From: Gammaproteobacteria bacterium
GTDB lineage: Bacteria; Pseudomonadota; Gammaproteobacteria; Steroidobacterales; Steroidobacteraceae
Length of the DNA stretch: 29,264 nt
NCBI GenBank assembly: GCA_028293725.1
Contig: JAQGOE010000130.1
Coordinates: 1-29,264 of the forward strand
Direction: 5' to 3'
The first letter of the stretch is position 1, and the number at the start of each line of letters is the position of its first letter. The notes under the pieces are model-generated. The model did not search any database, was not told the origin of the DNA, and was given only the letters and a program-made list of their open reading frames with translations. Below are positions 23,436-29,264 of this stretch, piece after piece. Made by a program: the position numbers and the translations under genes.

Positions 23436-24203
23436 ATGTCAGACTCGGCGCGCTTTGCGCTCCATCGGCCAGAGTTTCTGGACGCTCTGGTGCGCGGCGA
23501 AGAAAAGATCTGCGCCCTTCTCAAGGGAAGCGCCTTTGCGCTGGGTGCCGACGAGATCCTCATCGAGGCCGATGCCGAGCATCGCTTCGTCTACCGGCTC
23601 CTCGAGGGATGGGCCTGTCGAACACGACTGCTGCCCGATGGCCGCAATCAATTCATCCTCGTCTTCCTTCCCGGGGACCTATTTGCGGTCAAAAGTATGT
23701 TCATCACCCGTCATACCGATGCGGTCATGTCGCTCTCGCCGATCGTCGCGGAGCGAATCGACTACGGCGACCTGCACGCGGCCTATGTCAAAGACAGTGA
23801 CATCGCGACACGTTGCATCTGGCAGGTGATGGAAGAAGAGCGTCGCCTGCACAGCTGGGTGACTGGCTTGGGCCAGGGCAGCGCCGAGGAGCGCCTGGCC
23901 CTGCTGTTGGTGGATTTCCGCGGACGCCTGGTGCTGTCGGGAACGATCCCGAAGGACTCGTTGACGTATCCAATGCCGCTGACACAAAGTCAACTGGCCG
24001 ATCATCTGGGCCTCACGCCAGTACATGTCAATCGCGTGCTCAAAAGCTTTCGCGAGGCCGGGATCGTGACGGTAAGACATGGCCACGTTGACATCGCCGA
24101 TCTGGACCGATTGGCAGAGCGCGCCTCCGCCCTACTGGACGGATACGAGCGCGGCCGCTCGGCCTACGAGGGCGACCGGCAGAACGCGGATATTCATCCA
24201 TGA
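23436..24203 (+). CDS. Crp/Fnr-family transcriptional regulator
   Basis: A 255-residue regulator. Residues 20-140 form the cyclic-nucleotide-binding-like beta barrel (VYRLLEGWACRTRLLPDGRN, then FILVFLPGDLFAVKSMF). The long dimerisation helix follows near 140-155. The winged helix at about 180-235 has SLTYPMPLTQSQLADHLGLT with recognition helix VHVNRVLKSFREAGIV and wing VRHGHVDI. The N-terminal four-cysteine cluster of FNR is absent; only three scattered cysteines exist, so oxygen sensing by a 4Fe-4S cluster is unlikely. The cAMP-contact residues are not typical either, and the effector is unknown. The stop overlaps the next gene (ATGA). It is a plausible regulator of this stress cluster, by location only. 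Confidence 0.92.
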   Translation: MSDSARFALHRPEFLDALVRGEEKICALLKGSAFALGADEILIEADAEHRFVYRLLEGWACRTRLLPDGRNQFILVFLPGDLFAVKSMFITRHTDAVMSLSPIVAERIDYGDLHAAYVKDSDIATRCIWQVMEEERRLHSWVTGLGQGSAEERLALLLVDFRGRLVLSGTIPKDSLTYPMPLTQSQLADHLGLTPVHVNRVLKSFREAGIVTVRHGHVDIADLDRLAERASALLDGYERGRSAYEGDRQNADIHP

Positions 24204-24499
24204 CCGGCTCCTTGAACGACCTCGCTCAGTCCAACAGCGAGCCCAGCCCTTCGCAGACGACTAGGCATCTGGCCTACGGCGAAGCGGCGGTGATGTTAAT
24301 CGAGTGTCTGATGCTCATCCTCGTCGAGCAACGCGTGCTGACCACTCAGCAAATGATCGCTGCGATCGAATCCGCGATCGCCACCAAGCGGCAGATGGTC
24401 CAGGACGGCGAGCACCCGAACATCTCGGCCGTAGCAGCAGGAGTACTGAGCACCATTGCCAACAGCCTGGCCGCCGGCGGCGGCTCTCGGGCTCGATGA
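24200..24499 (+). CDS. Small helical protein co-translated with the Crp/Fnr regulator, unknown function
   Basis: A 99-residue protein whose ATG overlaps the regulator stop by four bases (ATGA). After a disordered N-terminus (about 20 residues) it is helical: YGEAAVMLIECLMLILVEQR, then VLTTQQMIAAIESAIATKRQ, a short EHPNIS turn, then VAAGVLSTIANSLAAGG. The first helix is hydrophobic enough to be buried in a bundle or touch the membrane. No known family is recognised. Its last codons, and the bases just after the stop, are also found just ahead of the flavoprotein at 11707. An ancestral crp-hyp-flavoprotein operon is implied. It is possibly a partner or modulator of the regulator. Confidence 0.8.
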   Translation: MTGSLNDLAQSNSEPSPSQTTRHLAYGEAAVMLIECLMLILVEQRVLTTQQMIAAIESAIATKRQMVQDGEHPNISAVAAGVLSTIANSLAAGGGSRAR

Positions 24500-24519
24500 G
24501 GCGTCCTCAAACACGCCGA
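24496..24519 (+). pseudogene. Vestige of a flavoprotein gene start after the 99-residue gene
   Basis: CGATGAGGCGTCCTC after the hyp stop matches CGATGAAGCGTCCTC at the start of the flavoprotein gene (11705-11719), including the overlapping ATGA. The match ends within about 15 bases, where recQ-derived sequence takes over. Only the first codons (MRRPQ, compare MKRPL) remain. Confidence 0.55.
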
Positions 24520-24520
24520 A

Positions 24521-24670
24521 ATGATTCCATCGAACGCCACTGCCTTCTACGGAAGCGTACATTGCCGTATGCAGTTCCTACGCCGCTACTTCGGCGAGCC
24601 CGCAGGACAGCCCTGCCAGCATTGCGATAACTGTCTGAGTCCAGTGGTCGCAGCCATGCCGGAGGCCTGA
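24521..24670 (+). pseudogene. C-terminal remnant of a RecQ-family helicase
   Basis: The frame ending at TGA 24668-24670 reads HCRMQFLRRYFGEPAGQP then CQHCDNCLSPVVAAMPEA. This is the RecQ zinc-binding motif (CR-x3-L-x2-YFGE ... CxxCDNC) with all four cysteines kept. Only about 50 codons exist; the helicase domains are absent, and no ribosome site or family start is seen. It joins directly to the vestigial flavoprotein start, marking a deletion or insertion junction. Confidence 0.7.
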
Positions 24671-25044
24671 AGCGGAGCCATTCGGTCGCGCCCAGCAGCA
24701 CGACCTTATCGCCACTGTCAGCACCTCCAACATCAGCGGTCTATCGCGGTGGCGCCCGTCCCGTCCGGGTCACCGGGCGCCTTTCCCGCACAGAACAAAA
24801 CTCTACTTCACACTGTAACCCCGCGCCTCCAGGCACGCAGTCATCGCACGCGCTTGCCGATCCAGCCCTTGGCCTGACGAGGCGTGTTAGACGAGCCGCA
24901 CGTTCCCGGGTTCCGAACCAGGCGCCCCCATGATCGTGCGGCGCAGCACCGGAACTCATGAAAAAGCGCGCGTCGCCCATTACATTTTCCGCCGGCTCCG
25001 CACCCGCCGTGTGCTGTAAGAGCGAGGGAGAAAAGGAGGAAGTC
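24671..25044. other. Intergenic region with a hairpin and a possible gene tail
   Basis: GGCGCCCG (24751-24758) and CGGGCGCC (24774-24781) form an 8-bp stem followed by TTT, a possible terminator on the plus strand. On the minus strand a frame ending at TAG 24803-24805 reads ASSGQGLDRQARAMTACLEA then RGYSVK. It resembles the C-terminus of small lipoproteins (..C...RGY.vk), cut off upstream by a stop; it may be another remnant. No intact gene seen. Confidence 0.35.
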
Positions 25045-25833
25045 ATGATGTCGGCCGCTGACAAGGTGATCCCTTTACTGTCCATGCCCTGGCTGACCTG
25101 CGGGGGCCTCCGCCTCTCGACGACGCCGCTGCCTGGGCTGCGGCCTGAGGTCATTCAGTCACTGGAACCGCTGTATCCCGGCGTTATAACCCCCGAGACG
25201 TATCGATTGCTGCGCACGAGTTGCGGCCTCGAAGGCACGGCCCTGGGACCCGTCGACTTCACGGGTCGCTGGCATCCGGAGGAACCGTTAGGCGTGTTTC
25301 GACCGTGCCTCACACTATGCGTCGACAATGAAGGCCGTCGGTGGATTGCCGAAACCTCCAGCCGGATAGGTTTACCGGGGCCGGTATGGTGCGTGTGGCC
25401 GGAACCGGCAGTAGCGTTGTTCGTTGCCCATGACTTGAGCGACTTCCTCGCGACGCTGCACGACCGCGCTCGGGCGAACGGCACGCTGGGGTGGCTGCGA
25501 AGCCTTTCAGCCGAGGCACGCTCGATCTGGGCCCGGCGTCACTCTCTGGGAATCCGACCCTCCGCTCGCCGGTGGGACAAGCAGATACGGGGCTGGTTGG
25601 CCACCCTGCCTTTCGATGCCCGCGTGTTTGATCTGCGCTCGCCTGTCACTCTCAAAGGTTGGCCCTACGGCCTGGCAGGCTCCTCTGGACATCTATACCG
25701 CTGTGGGAAGCTGCCCATCTTCGCCGTCGCGGAATCGTTGCGGTCGGGCGGTATTGCCGAGGCTGTCACCCACGTCGTATGGAACTCACGCCTGCAGCAG
25801 CTCGAAGAGTCCCCAGACATTCACCGCAATTAA
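25045..25833 (+). CDS. SMI1/KNR4 (SUKH) family protein
   Basis: A 262-residue protein starting at ATG 25045, with AAGGAGG five bases upstream; the longer frame to 24958 precedes this ribosome site. The N-terminal 150 residues fit the SUKH fold: PEVIQSLEPLYPGVITPETY, the conserved FRPCLTLCVDNEGRRWIAET strand pair, then GPVWCVWPEPAVALFVAHDL and a helix SDFLATLHDRARA. The C-terminal 90 residues (IRPSARRWDKQIRGWLATLP and beyond) are an uncharacterised extension. SUKH proteins are often immunity proteins against contact-dependent toxins, but many are solitary with other roles. No toxin gene is adjacent. Its 3' end overlaps mntH tail-to-tail by 48 bases. Confidence 0.75.
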   Translation: MMSAADKVIPLLSMPWLTCGGLRLSTTPLPGLRPEVIQSLEPLYPGVITPETYRLLRTSCGLEGTALGPVDFTGRWHPEEPLGVFRPCLTLCVDNEGRRWIAETSSRIGLPGPVWCVWPEPAVALFVAHDLSDFLATLHDRARANGTLGWLRSLSAEARSIWARRHSLGIRPSARRWDKQIRGWLATLPFDARVFDLRSPVTLKGWPYGLAGSSGHLYRCGKLPIFAVAESLRSGGIAEAVTHVVWNSRLQQLEESPDIHRN

Positions 25834-27141
25834 TGCAAACGCAATGATCCACAAGATCACGGCCGTGCTTGCCCTAAAGGCGTGTACTCCGAGATGCTTC
25901 GACCGCGTCGTAAACCAAAGCAGTGGGACAACAGCGAAGGGCAACTGTAACCCGAGAATGACCTGACTCAGAACCAATAATCGCCCCACGCCCTCGTGCC
26001 CGAACCCTATCGTGACCGCGACCGCGGGTAAAATCGCCAGACCGCGAGTTAGAAGCGCCCGCCGCCCGCGCGACACACGGATGTCGAGAAATCCCTCCAT
26101 CACTATTTGCCCGGCGAGAGTTCCGGTGATGGAGGAGCTGAGTCCAGAGGCGATGAGTCCGATGCCAAACACGGCACCCGCCGCCGTAGTTCCCAGTAGT
26201 GGAGACAGAAGACGATACGCATCCTGAAGCTCGGAGACGGGCGGCTGCCCCGGACGATGAAACGCCCCAGCCGCCAGCACCAGGATCGCTATGTTGACAA
26301 ATAACGCCATGCCCAGTGCGAGATTGGAATCCAGCGTTGCGTAGCGAATGGCCCTCCATACGCCGACTTCACCGCCGTCGCGCTGGTGAGTCTTCACGAT
26401 TGACGAATGCAAGTAGAGATTGTGAGGCATCACCGTGGCCCCCACAATGCCGACCGCAAGGTAGAGCATTTCAGGACGGGTTACGATCTGGGATGTGGGC
26501 ACGAACCCCTGCGCCATCGCGGCGATGGGAGCCTGTAACCACCACATTTGCGCGGCTATGCACGCTGCGATCATGGCCACGAGCGCGATAATAAACATCT
26601 CCACGTATCGCGCCCCCCGACGCTGGAGTCGGAGAATCAGCATGACATCCAGCGCGGTGATACACACCCCAAGGGTGAGGGGAATATGGAAGAGCATCCC
26701 GAGACCGCACGCCATCCCCAGCACTTCCGCCACATTGCAAGCGACTATCGCGCCCTCGCAGAGAAGCCACAACGCCAGGTTCACTCGGGAAGAGAAATGC
26801 CGGCGGCAGGACTGCGCAAGGTCCAACCCCGACGCTATTCCGAGTCGTACTGCCGCTGCCTGCAGCAACATGGCCATCATGTTCGACAGTAGAATGACGC
26901 TCAACAGGGAATAGCCGAACTCCGACCCGGCGCGCAACGACGTCGCCCAATTGCCCGGGTCCATATATCCGACGGCCACCATAAACCCGGGCCCGACAAA
27001 TGACAGCATGCGCCTGAGCGTCGCTGCCGTGCTCGTCATCCGCGGCGCCGCGGCAACTGTCGTCGTTGACAAACCCGACGGACTATTGAGCTCGCCGGAT
27101 CGAACGGGTCTTATGACTCCGTCAATGACGACGCTATTCAT
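25786..27141 (-). CDS. mntH: Nramp-family divalent metal transporter (manganese uptake)
   Basis: A 451-residue, roughly 11-TM proton-coupled metal importer of the inner membrane. The metal-binding sequence of TM1 is intact at residues 61-64 (GYMDPGNWAT, DPGN). That of TM6 is at 238-241 (GATVMPHNLYLHSS, MPHN). These motifs support Mn2+/Fe2+ transport rather than the Mg2+ or Al3+ variants. The N-terminus has a longer cytoplasmic tail (about 45 residues) than usual. The neighbouring manganese catalase on the same strand, 184 bases upstream, makes Mn supply the likely role. An 11-bp inverted repeat lies 83-112 bases before the start and could be a regulatory site. The 3' end overlaps the convergent SUKH gene. 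Confidence 0.93.
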   Translation of the reverse strand: MNSVVIDGVIRPVRSGELNSPSGLSTTTVAAAPRMTSTAATLRRMLSFVGPGFMVAVGYMDPGNWATSLRAGSEFGYSLLSVILLSNMMAMLLQAAAVRLGIASGLDLAQSCRRHFSSRVNLALWLLCEGAIVACNVAEVLGMACGLGMLFHIPLTLGVCITALDVMLILRLQRRGARYVEMFIIALVAMIAACIAAQMWWLQAPIAAMAQGFVPTSQIVTRPEMLYLAVGIVGATVMPHNLYLHSSIVKTHQRDGGEVGVWRAIRYATLDSNLALGMALFVNIAILVLAAGAFHRPGQPPVSELQDAYRLLSPLLGTTAAGAVFGIGLIASGLSSSITGTLAGQIVMEGFLDIRVSRGRRALLTRGLAILPAVAVTIGFGHEGVGRLLVLSQVILGLQLPFAVVPLLWFTTRSKHLGVHAFRASTAVILWIIAFALIAVNVWGLFELLQA

Positions 27142-27210
27142 GAACAGTTTCCGAAATGGTGGTGACCTGTATGCTTCGGCTCCGACGTCTCTCTGGTCCG
27201 CATCAGAGGG

Positions 27211-27303
27211 CTACATCGACTCACGAACGTCACCACTTCCGCGGTGACGTTCGGGCCGATGCTCTTCGGCGGATACGGATCCGTAATCGTCAGGGCCGGT
27301 CAG
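27211..27303 (-). CDS. Possible 30-codon ORF with CTG start between Mn catalase and mntH
   Basis: TAGGAGGAGAA directly precedes CTG at 27303, followed by an open frame LTGPDDYGSVSAEEHRPERH then RGSGDVRESM and TAG. The ribosome site is excellent, but CTG is a rare start. The frame contains the 11-bp inverted repeat, so the region may instead be regulatory, or a gene whose ATG was lost. Unproven. Confidence 0.3.
   Translation of the reverse strand: MTGPDDYGSVSAEEHRPERHRGSGDVRESM
27224..27253. promoter_or_regulatory. Perfect 11-bp inverted repeat upstream of mntH
   Basis: CGAACGTCACC (27224-27234) and GGTGACGTTCG (27243-27253) are separated by eight bases. No T-run follows on either strand, so an operator or mRNA leader stem is likelier than a terminator. 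A perfect palindrome TACGGATCCGTA lies nearby at 27274-27285. I could not match it to the known MntR, Fur or OxyR sites. Confidence 0.5.
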
Positions 27304-27325
27304 TTCTCCTCCTAACGAGCTACCG

Positions 27326-28297
27326 TCAGGAGAGTTTGTTCGAGCCGGACCCCTGAGGCGCTTTCACGGGACCGGTCGCAGCTGTAGCGCTTTCTTCAGC
27401 CCCCCGATGCCCGTTTCCGGCCATGAACTGCGCCCCACCGTCCATCCCCAACATTGCCCCGGTGACGGGATCGCTTGCCGGGTCCGATTTCAGACGTACT
27501 GCGGCCGCGTTAACCAACTCAAGCTCCTGCGCATCGATCTTGACCGTGGCGCGACCGTCACCACCATCCACCGCGACTTGCGCCTCACGGTAATCGAATG
27601 TCGGCTCGTTGTTCCAGGGCCCCCTCGAGTCGCCATTCCCCGTCGACATCTTGAAGTAGACATTGGTGAACTCGGGGTTGCCGGGCAACTTTCCGGGCGG
27701 GAAATTCGGCTGAATTGAATATAGCGCTTTCTCGAACGATTGCTGATGCGCGATCTCCCGGGTCATCAGGAAACCCAGGGCTTCCTTCACGCCCGGGTCG
27801 TCGGTACAGTTGATCAGCCGCTCATAAATAATCTTCGCGCGCGCCTCGGCCGCGATATTGGAGCGCAGGTCGCAGGTGGGATCGCCGATGCTATCGACGT
27901 ACGCCGCGGTCCAAGGCACGCCCGCGGAGTTTGTAAATGCCGGGCCACCGCCATACAACACCTGTGTCACGTGCGAGTCGTTGCCGGCACCGGTGATTTC
28001 CCTGTAGAGATCAGCCTCTGAGTTCACACCCTCGGCGAGGCGTCCCTTGGCACCCTTGTTGAGCATCGCGACCATCGTCCCGATGACTTCGAGATGGCTG
28101 AGTTCCTCCGTGGCTATGTCGATCAGCATGTCCTTGCGGCCGGGATCGTCCTCGGCCAGATACTGCGAGAAGTAGCGGCATGCCGCGGCGAGCTCTCCCT
28201 GGGGGCCGCCGAACTGTTCGAGCATGAGATTCGCCAATCCCGGATTGGACTCGTCGACACGAACCGTATATTGCAGACGTTTGTTGTGACTAAACAT
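27326..28297 (-). CDS. Manganese catalase
   Basis: A 323-residue di-manganese catalase converting H2O2 to water and O2. The start has GGAGA six bases upstream. The ferritin-like bundle shows the expected ligands in order: Glu35 (GGPQGELAA), Glu65 and His68 (ATEELSHLEV), then EARAKIIYERL and TREIAHQQSFEKAL for the second Glu/His pair. The C-terminal quarter has PNFPPGKLPG, MSTGNGDSRGPWN, then a Gly-rich disordered tail. Length is slightly above the usual 270-300 because of that tail. The manganese importer mntH lies downstream on the same strand. Inverted repeats about 145-170 bases upstream may be promoter elements. It probably belongs to a general stress response. Confidence 0.95.
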   Translation of the reverse strand: MFSHNKRLQYTVRVDESNPGLANLMLEQFGGPQGELAAACRYFSQYLAEDDPGRKDMLIDIATEELSHLEVIGTMVAMLNKGAKGRLAEGVNSEADLYREITGAGNDSHVTQVLYGGGPAFTNSAGVPWTAAYVDSIGDPTCDLRSNIAAEARAKIIYERLINCTDDPGVKEALGFLMTREIAHQQSFEKALYSIQPNFPPGKLPGNPEFTNVYFKMSTGNGDSRGPWNNEPTFDYREAQVAVDGGDGRATVKIDAQELELVNAAAVRLKSDPASDPVTGAMLGMDGGAQFMAGNGHRGAEESATAATGPVKAPQGSGSNKLS

Positions 28298-28629
28298 GAT
28301 GTCTCCGTGGTAAAGAGAAAGACGAAGGTAGTGCGCCGGGCGGCGGCCATCCGAGGCTGCGCTTGAAAGACGGGCGTGATACCCGACACCGATTGCAGTA
28401 ACCTGACATTACTAAGTCAGTCGATCGAACAAGGGTCCATAACATCACGATATTTTTCTATCGCGATGCATTGAGGTATGAAATGTTAACGTCAGGGATA
28501 TGCGGGAGGGGACGCCCGTATCGGTACTAGCCGCGCAGGTAACGGATCGGCTCTCGCCCGCTTGAAAGAGTGGCGCTCGGGGGCGGTAGGTGGAGCGCGA
28601 CGCAATGCGACCTTGATTCGTCAACCCAC
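28298..28629. other. Promoter region of the manganese catalase, no gene seen
   Basis: It contains an interrupted inverted repeat CATCACGATA (28443-28452) / TATCGCGATG (28459-28468) with one mismatch and a TTTTTC loop. A second, CTGAC..GTCAG, lies near 28405. Short frames exist but none has support. Confidence 0.4.
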
Positions 28630-28768
28630 GTTTCTGCAGAGCACCAGTGGAGGCAACATACGTGAGAGCGGAATCTTAGGCGCTATGTATCTCCTAGAGT
28701 TCCAGCACCAACAATGCGGTGGCACCAGGCGAGGGTCCTTACTCCACCGTCAAGGTTTTCGATGACAC
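28630..28768 (-). pseudogene. Decayed 5' end of a DUF892 gene (second copy)
   Basis: The minus strand from GTG 28768 aligns with the DUF892 start at 21282. Conserved pieces include GGTGCTGGAACT (LLVLEL) and GAGATACATAGCGCC (IHSA). There is a two-codon deletion and three in-frame stops, at codons corresponding to about 12, 27 and 33. The start codon has become GTG and the ribosome site is kept as AGGAGAG. Similarity fades near 28630. It is clearly non-functional. Confidence 0.8.
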
Positions 28769-28784
28769 GTCGCTCTCCTACTCT

Positions 28785-28798
28785 CTAACCTAAGTTAA
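28785..28798. promoter_or_regulatory. Candidate operator copy in the duplicated spacer
   Basis: CTAACCTAAGTTAA, in the same position relative to the dead DUF892 start as 21299-21312 is to the live one. A mirrored relative TTGACTTAGGTTAA occurs at 28935-28948. Confidence 0.4.
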
Positions 28799-28985
28799 TC
28801 CCTCGTGGCACAGGCGGCCGACTTCGCGTACCACAACGACTCTTCCGCGGAGTCGTTCCGTCGCCGGACCGATCTCACAGGGCAACATATTAGAAACGAT
28901 CTGTACCTTTGCGTGACCGGTGGTGAGGGTGCCCTTGACTTAGGTTAACTGCAGTCAATCGAAAGCCGGGTAAAAGCTTCGCTTA

Positions 28986-29264
28986 TGTGGGGGCGCTCAA
29001 GAGCCCAAAGATGGTGCCCTGAGCGGTCACAAGAAGCGGTCATCCGCGGCTCCGCTCCGATTGACTCAGTGCGACCCGTTGCTGCCTTTCACGAACGACC
29101 GCTTTGCTGCGAGCCGCTGTCGCGACGAAAACGATCGGCACGCATTCTGGACGGCCAAACTCTGCTATTTGAGAATCCTGCTGGGTACCTGTGTTCTTGC
29201 GCAGTCCGTCCGTAGCCACTGAGTGAGCGTGTCGGCCAATGCAATACGGTGCGACGAAAATGGA
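28986..29264. other. Right end of window, no supported gene
   Basis: An open frame from the ATG at 28985 has no similarity to TreZ after the start and poor composition. I see AAGCGGTC near 29034 and GACCGCTT near 29097 facing each other, which may mark an intergenic repeat. No gene is called. Confidence 0.35.

Larger units (their letters stand above)
28630..28985. repeat. Diverged duplicate of the DUF892-treZ divergent promoter region (compare 21150-21516)
   Basis: Beyond the dead DUF892 start, the spacer keeps TTAATCCC, TACCACAACGAC, TCGTTCCGTCGC, ACCGATC and ACGATCTGTACCT in the same order as 21309-21418. It ends with an ATG at 28985 where treZ begins. Start-to-start distances are 217 here and 235 in the original. 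A stem AACGACTC/GAGTCGTT (28835-28857) is perfect here and partial in the original. Confidence 0.75.

Noticed and set aside
23436..24203. FNR-type oxygen sensor
   Set aside because: The N-terminal cysteine cluster needed for a 4Fe-4S centre is absent.
27142..27325. Manganese riboswitch (yybP-ykoY type) before mntH
   Set aside because: I looked for the conserved yybP-ykoY elements and did not find them. The perfect inverted repeat does not resemble that fold.
29034..29104. AAGCGGTC/GACCGCTT pair as a mobile-element end
   Set aside because: Only short matching arms, no transposase and no target duplication visible; it may be an ordinary intergenic repeat.
28985..29215. Second treZ copy starting at 28985
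   Set aside because: The ATG position matches the duplicated promoter, but the codons after it show no TreZ similarity.

Overview
This looks like a piece of a Gram-negative proteobacterial chromosome. An outer-membrane beta-barrel protein, glycine-zipper envelope protein, RpoH-type heat-shock promoter and proteobacterial families (Nramp, Crp/Fnr, HHE hemerythrin, DUF892) support this. I would guess a soil or environmental gammaproteobacterium, but no marker gene is present to prove it. Moderately high GC, short operons, many divergent or convergent pairs and an unusual number of gene remnants characterise the window. I saw no tRNA, rRNA, CRISPR array or intact insertion sequence.

Left part (1-7.5 kb): a partial outer-membrane protein, a frameshifted remnant of a secreted repeat protein, a glycine-zipper protein, an MFS transporter, a CDF metal transporter and a small exported protein. 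Then comes a scar where a VWA-domain gene with an in-frame stop runs into the 3' half of a hybrid sensor kinase.

Middle part (7.9-12.7 kb): a small heat-shock protein behind a sigma-32-like promoter, several small proteins, a hemerythrin, a cupin and a thioredoxin-reductase-like flavoprotein. The flavoprotein is preceded by a scar made from the first codons of a crp-type gene fused to the last codons of another gene.

Core (12.7-24.5 kb): malQ and a maltokinase-like gene diverge from treY. These are followed by a BON protein, a hemerythrin and a DUF892 ferritin-like gene, which diverges from treZ. A Crp/Fnr regulator and an overlapping 99-residue protein of unknown function follow. TreY and TreZ form a complete route from linear alpha-glucan to trehalose. 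The surrounding genes suit desiccation, osmotic or oxidative stress.

Right part (24.5-29.3 kb): a RecQ C-terminal remnant, a SUKH (SMI1/KNR4) protein, the manganese transporter MntH and a manganese catalase (a sensible metal/enzyme pair). Last is a decayed duplicate of the DUF892-treZ promoter region.

The most unusual content is the recombination history. A coupled crp-hyp-flavoprotein operon seems to have been duplicated and then lost complementary parts at two places. The DUF892/treZ divergent promoter was also duplicated, and its copy now carries a dead gene. A palindromic motif of the form TAAC-N4-GTTA recurs in the mak/treY, DUF892/treZ and duplicated spacers, with a shorter variant before the BON gene. 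It is a candidate shared operator.
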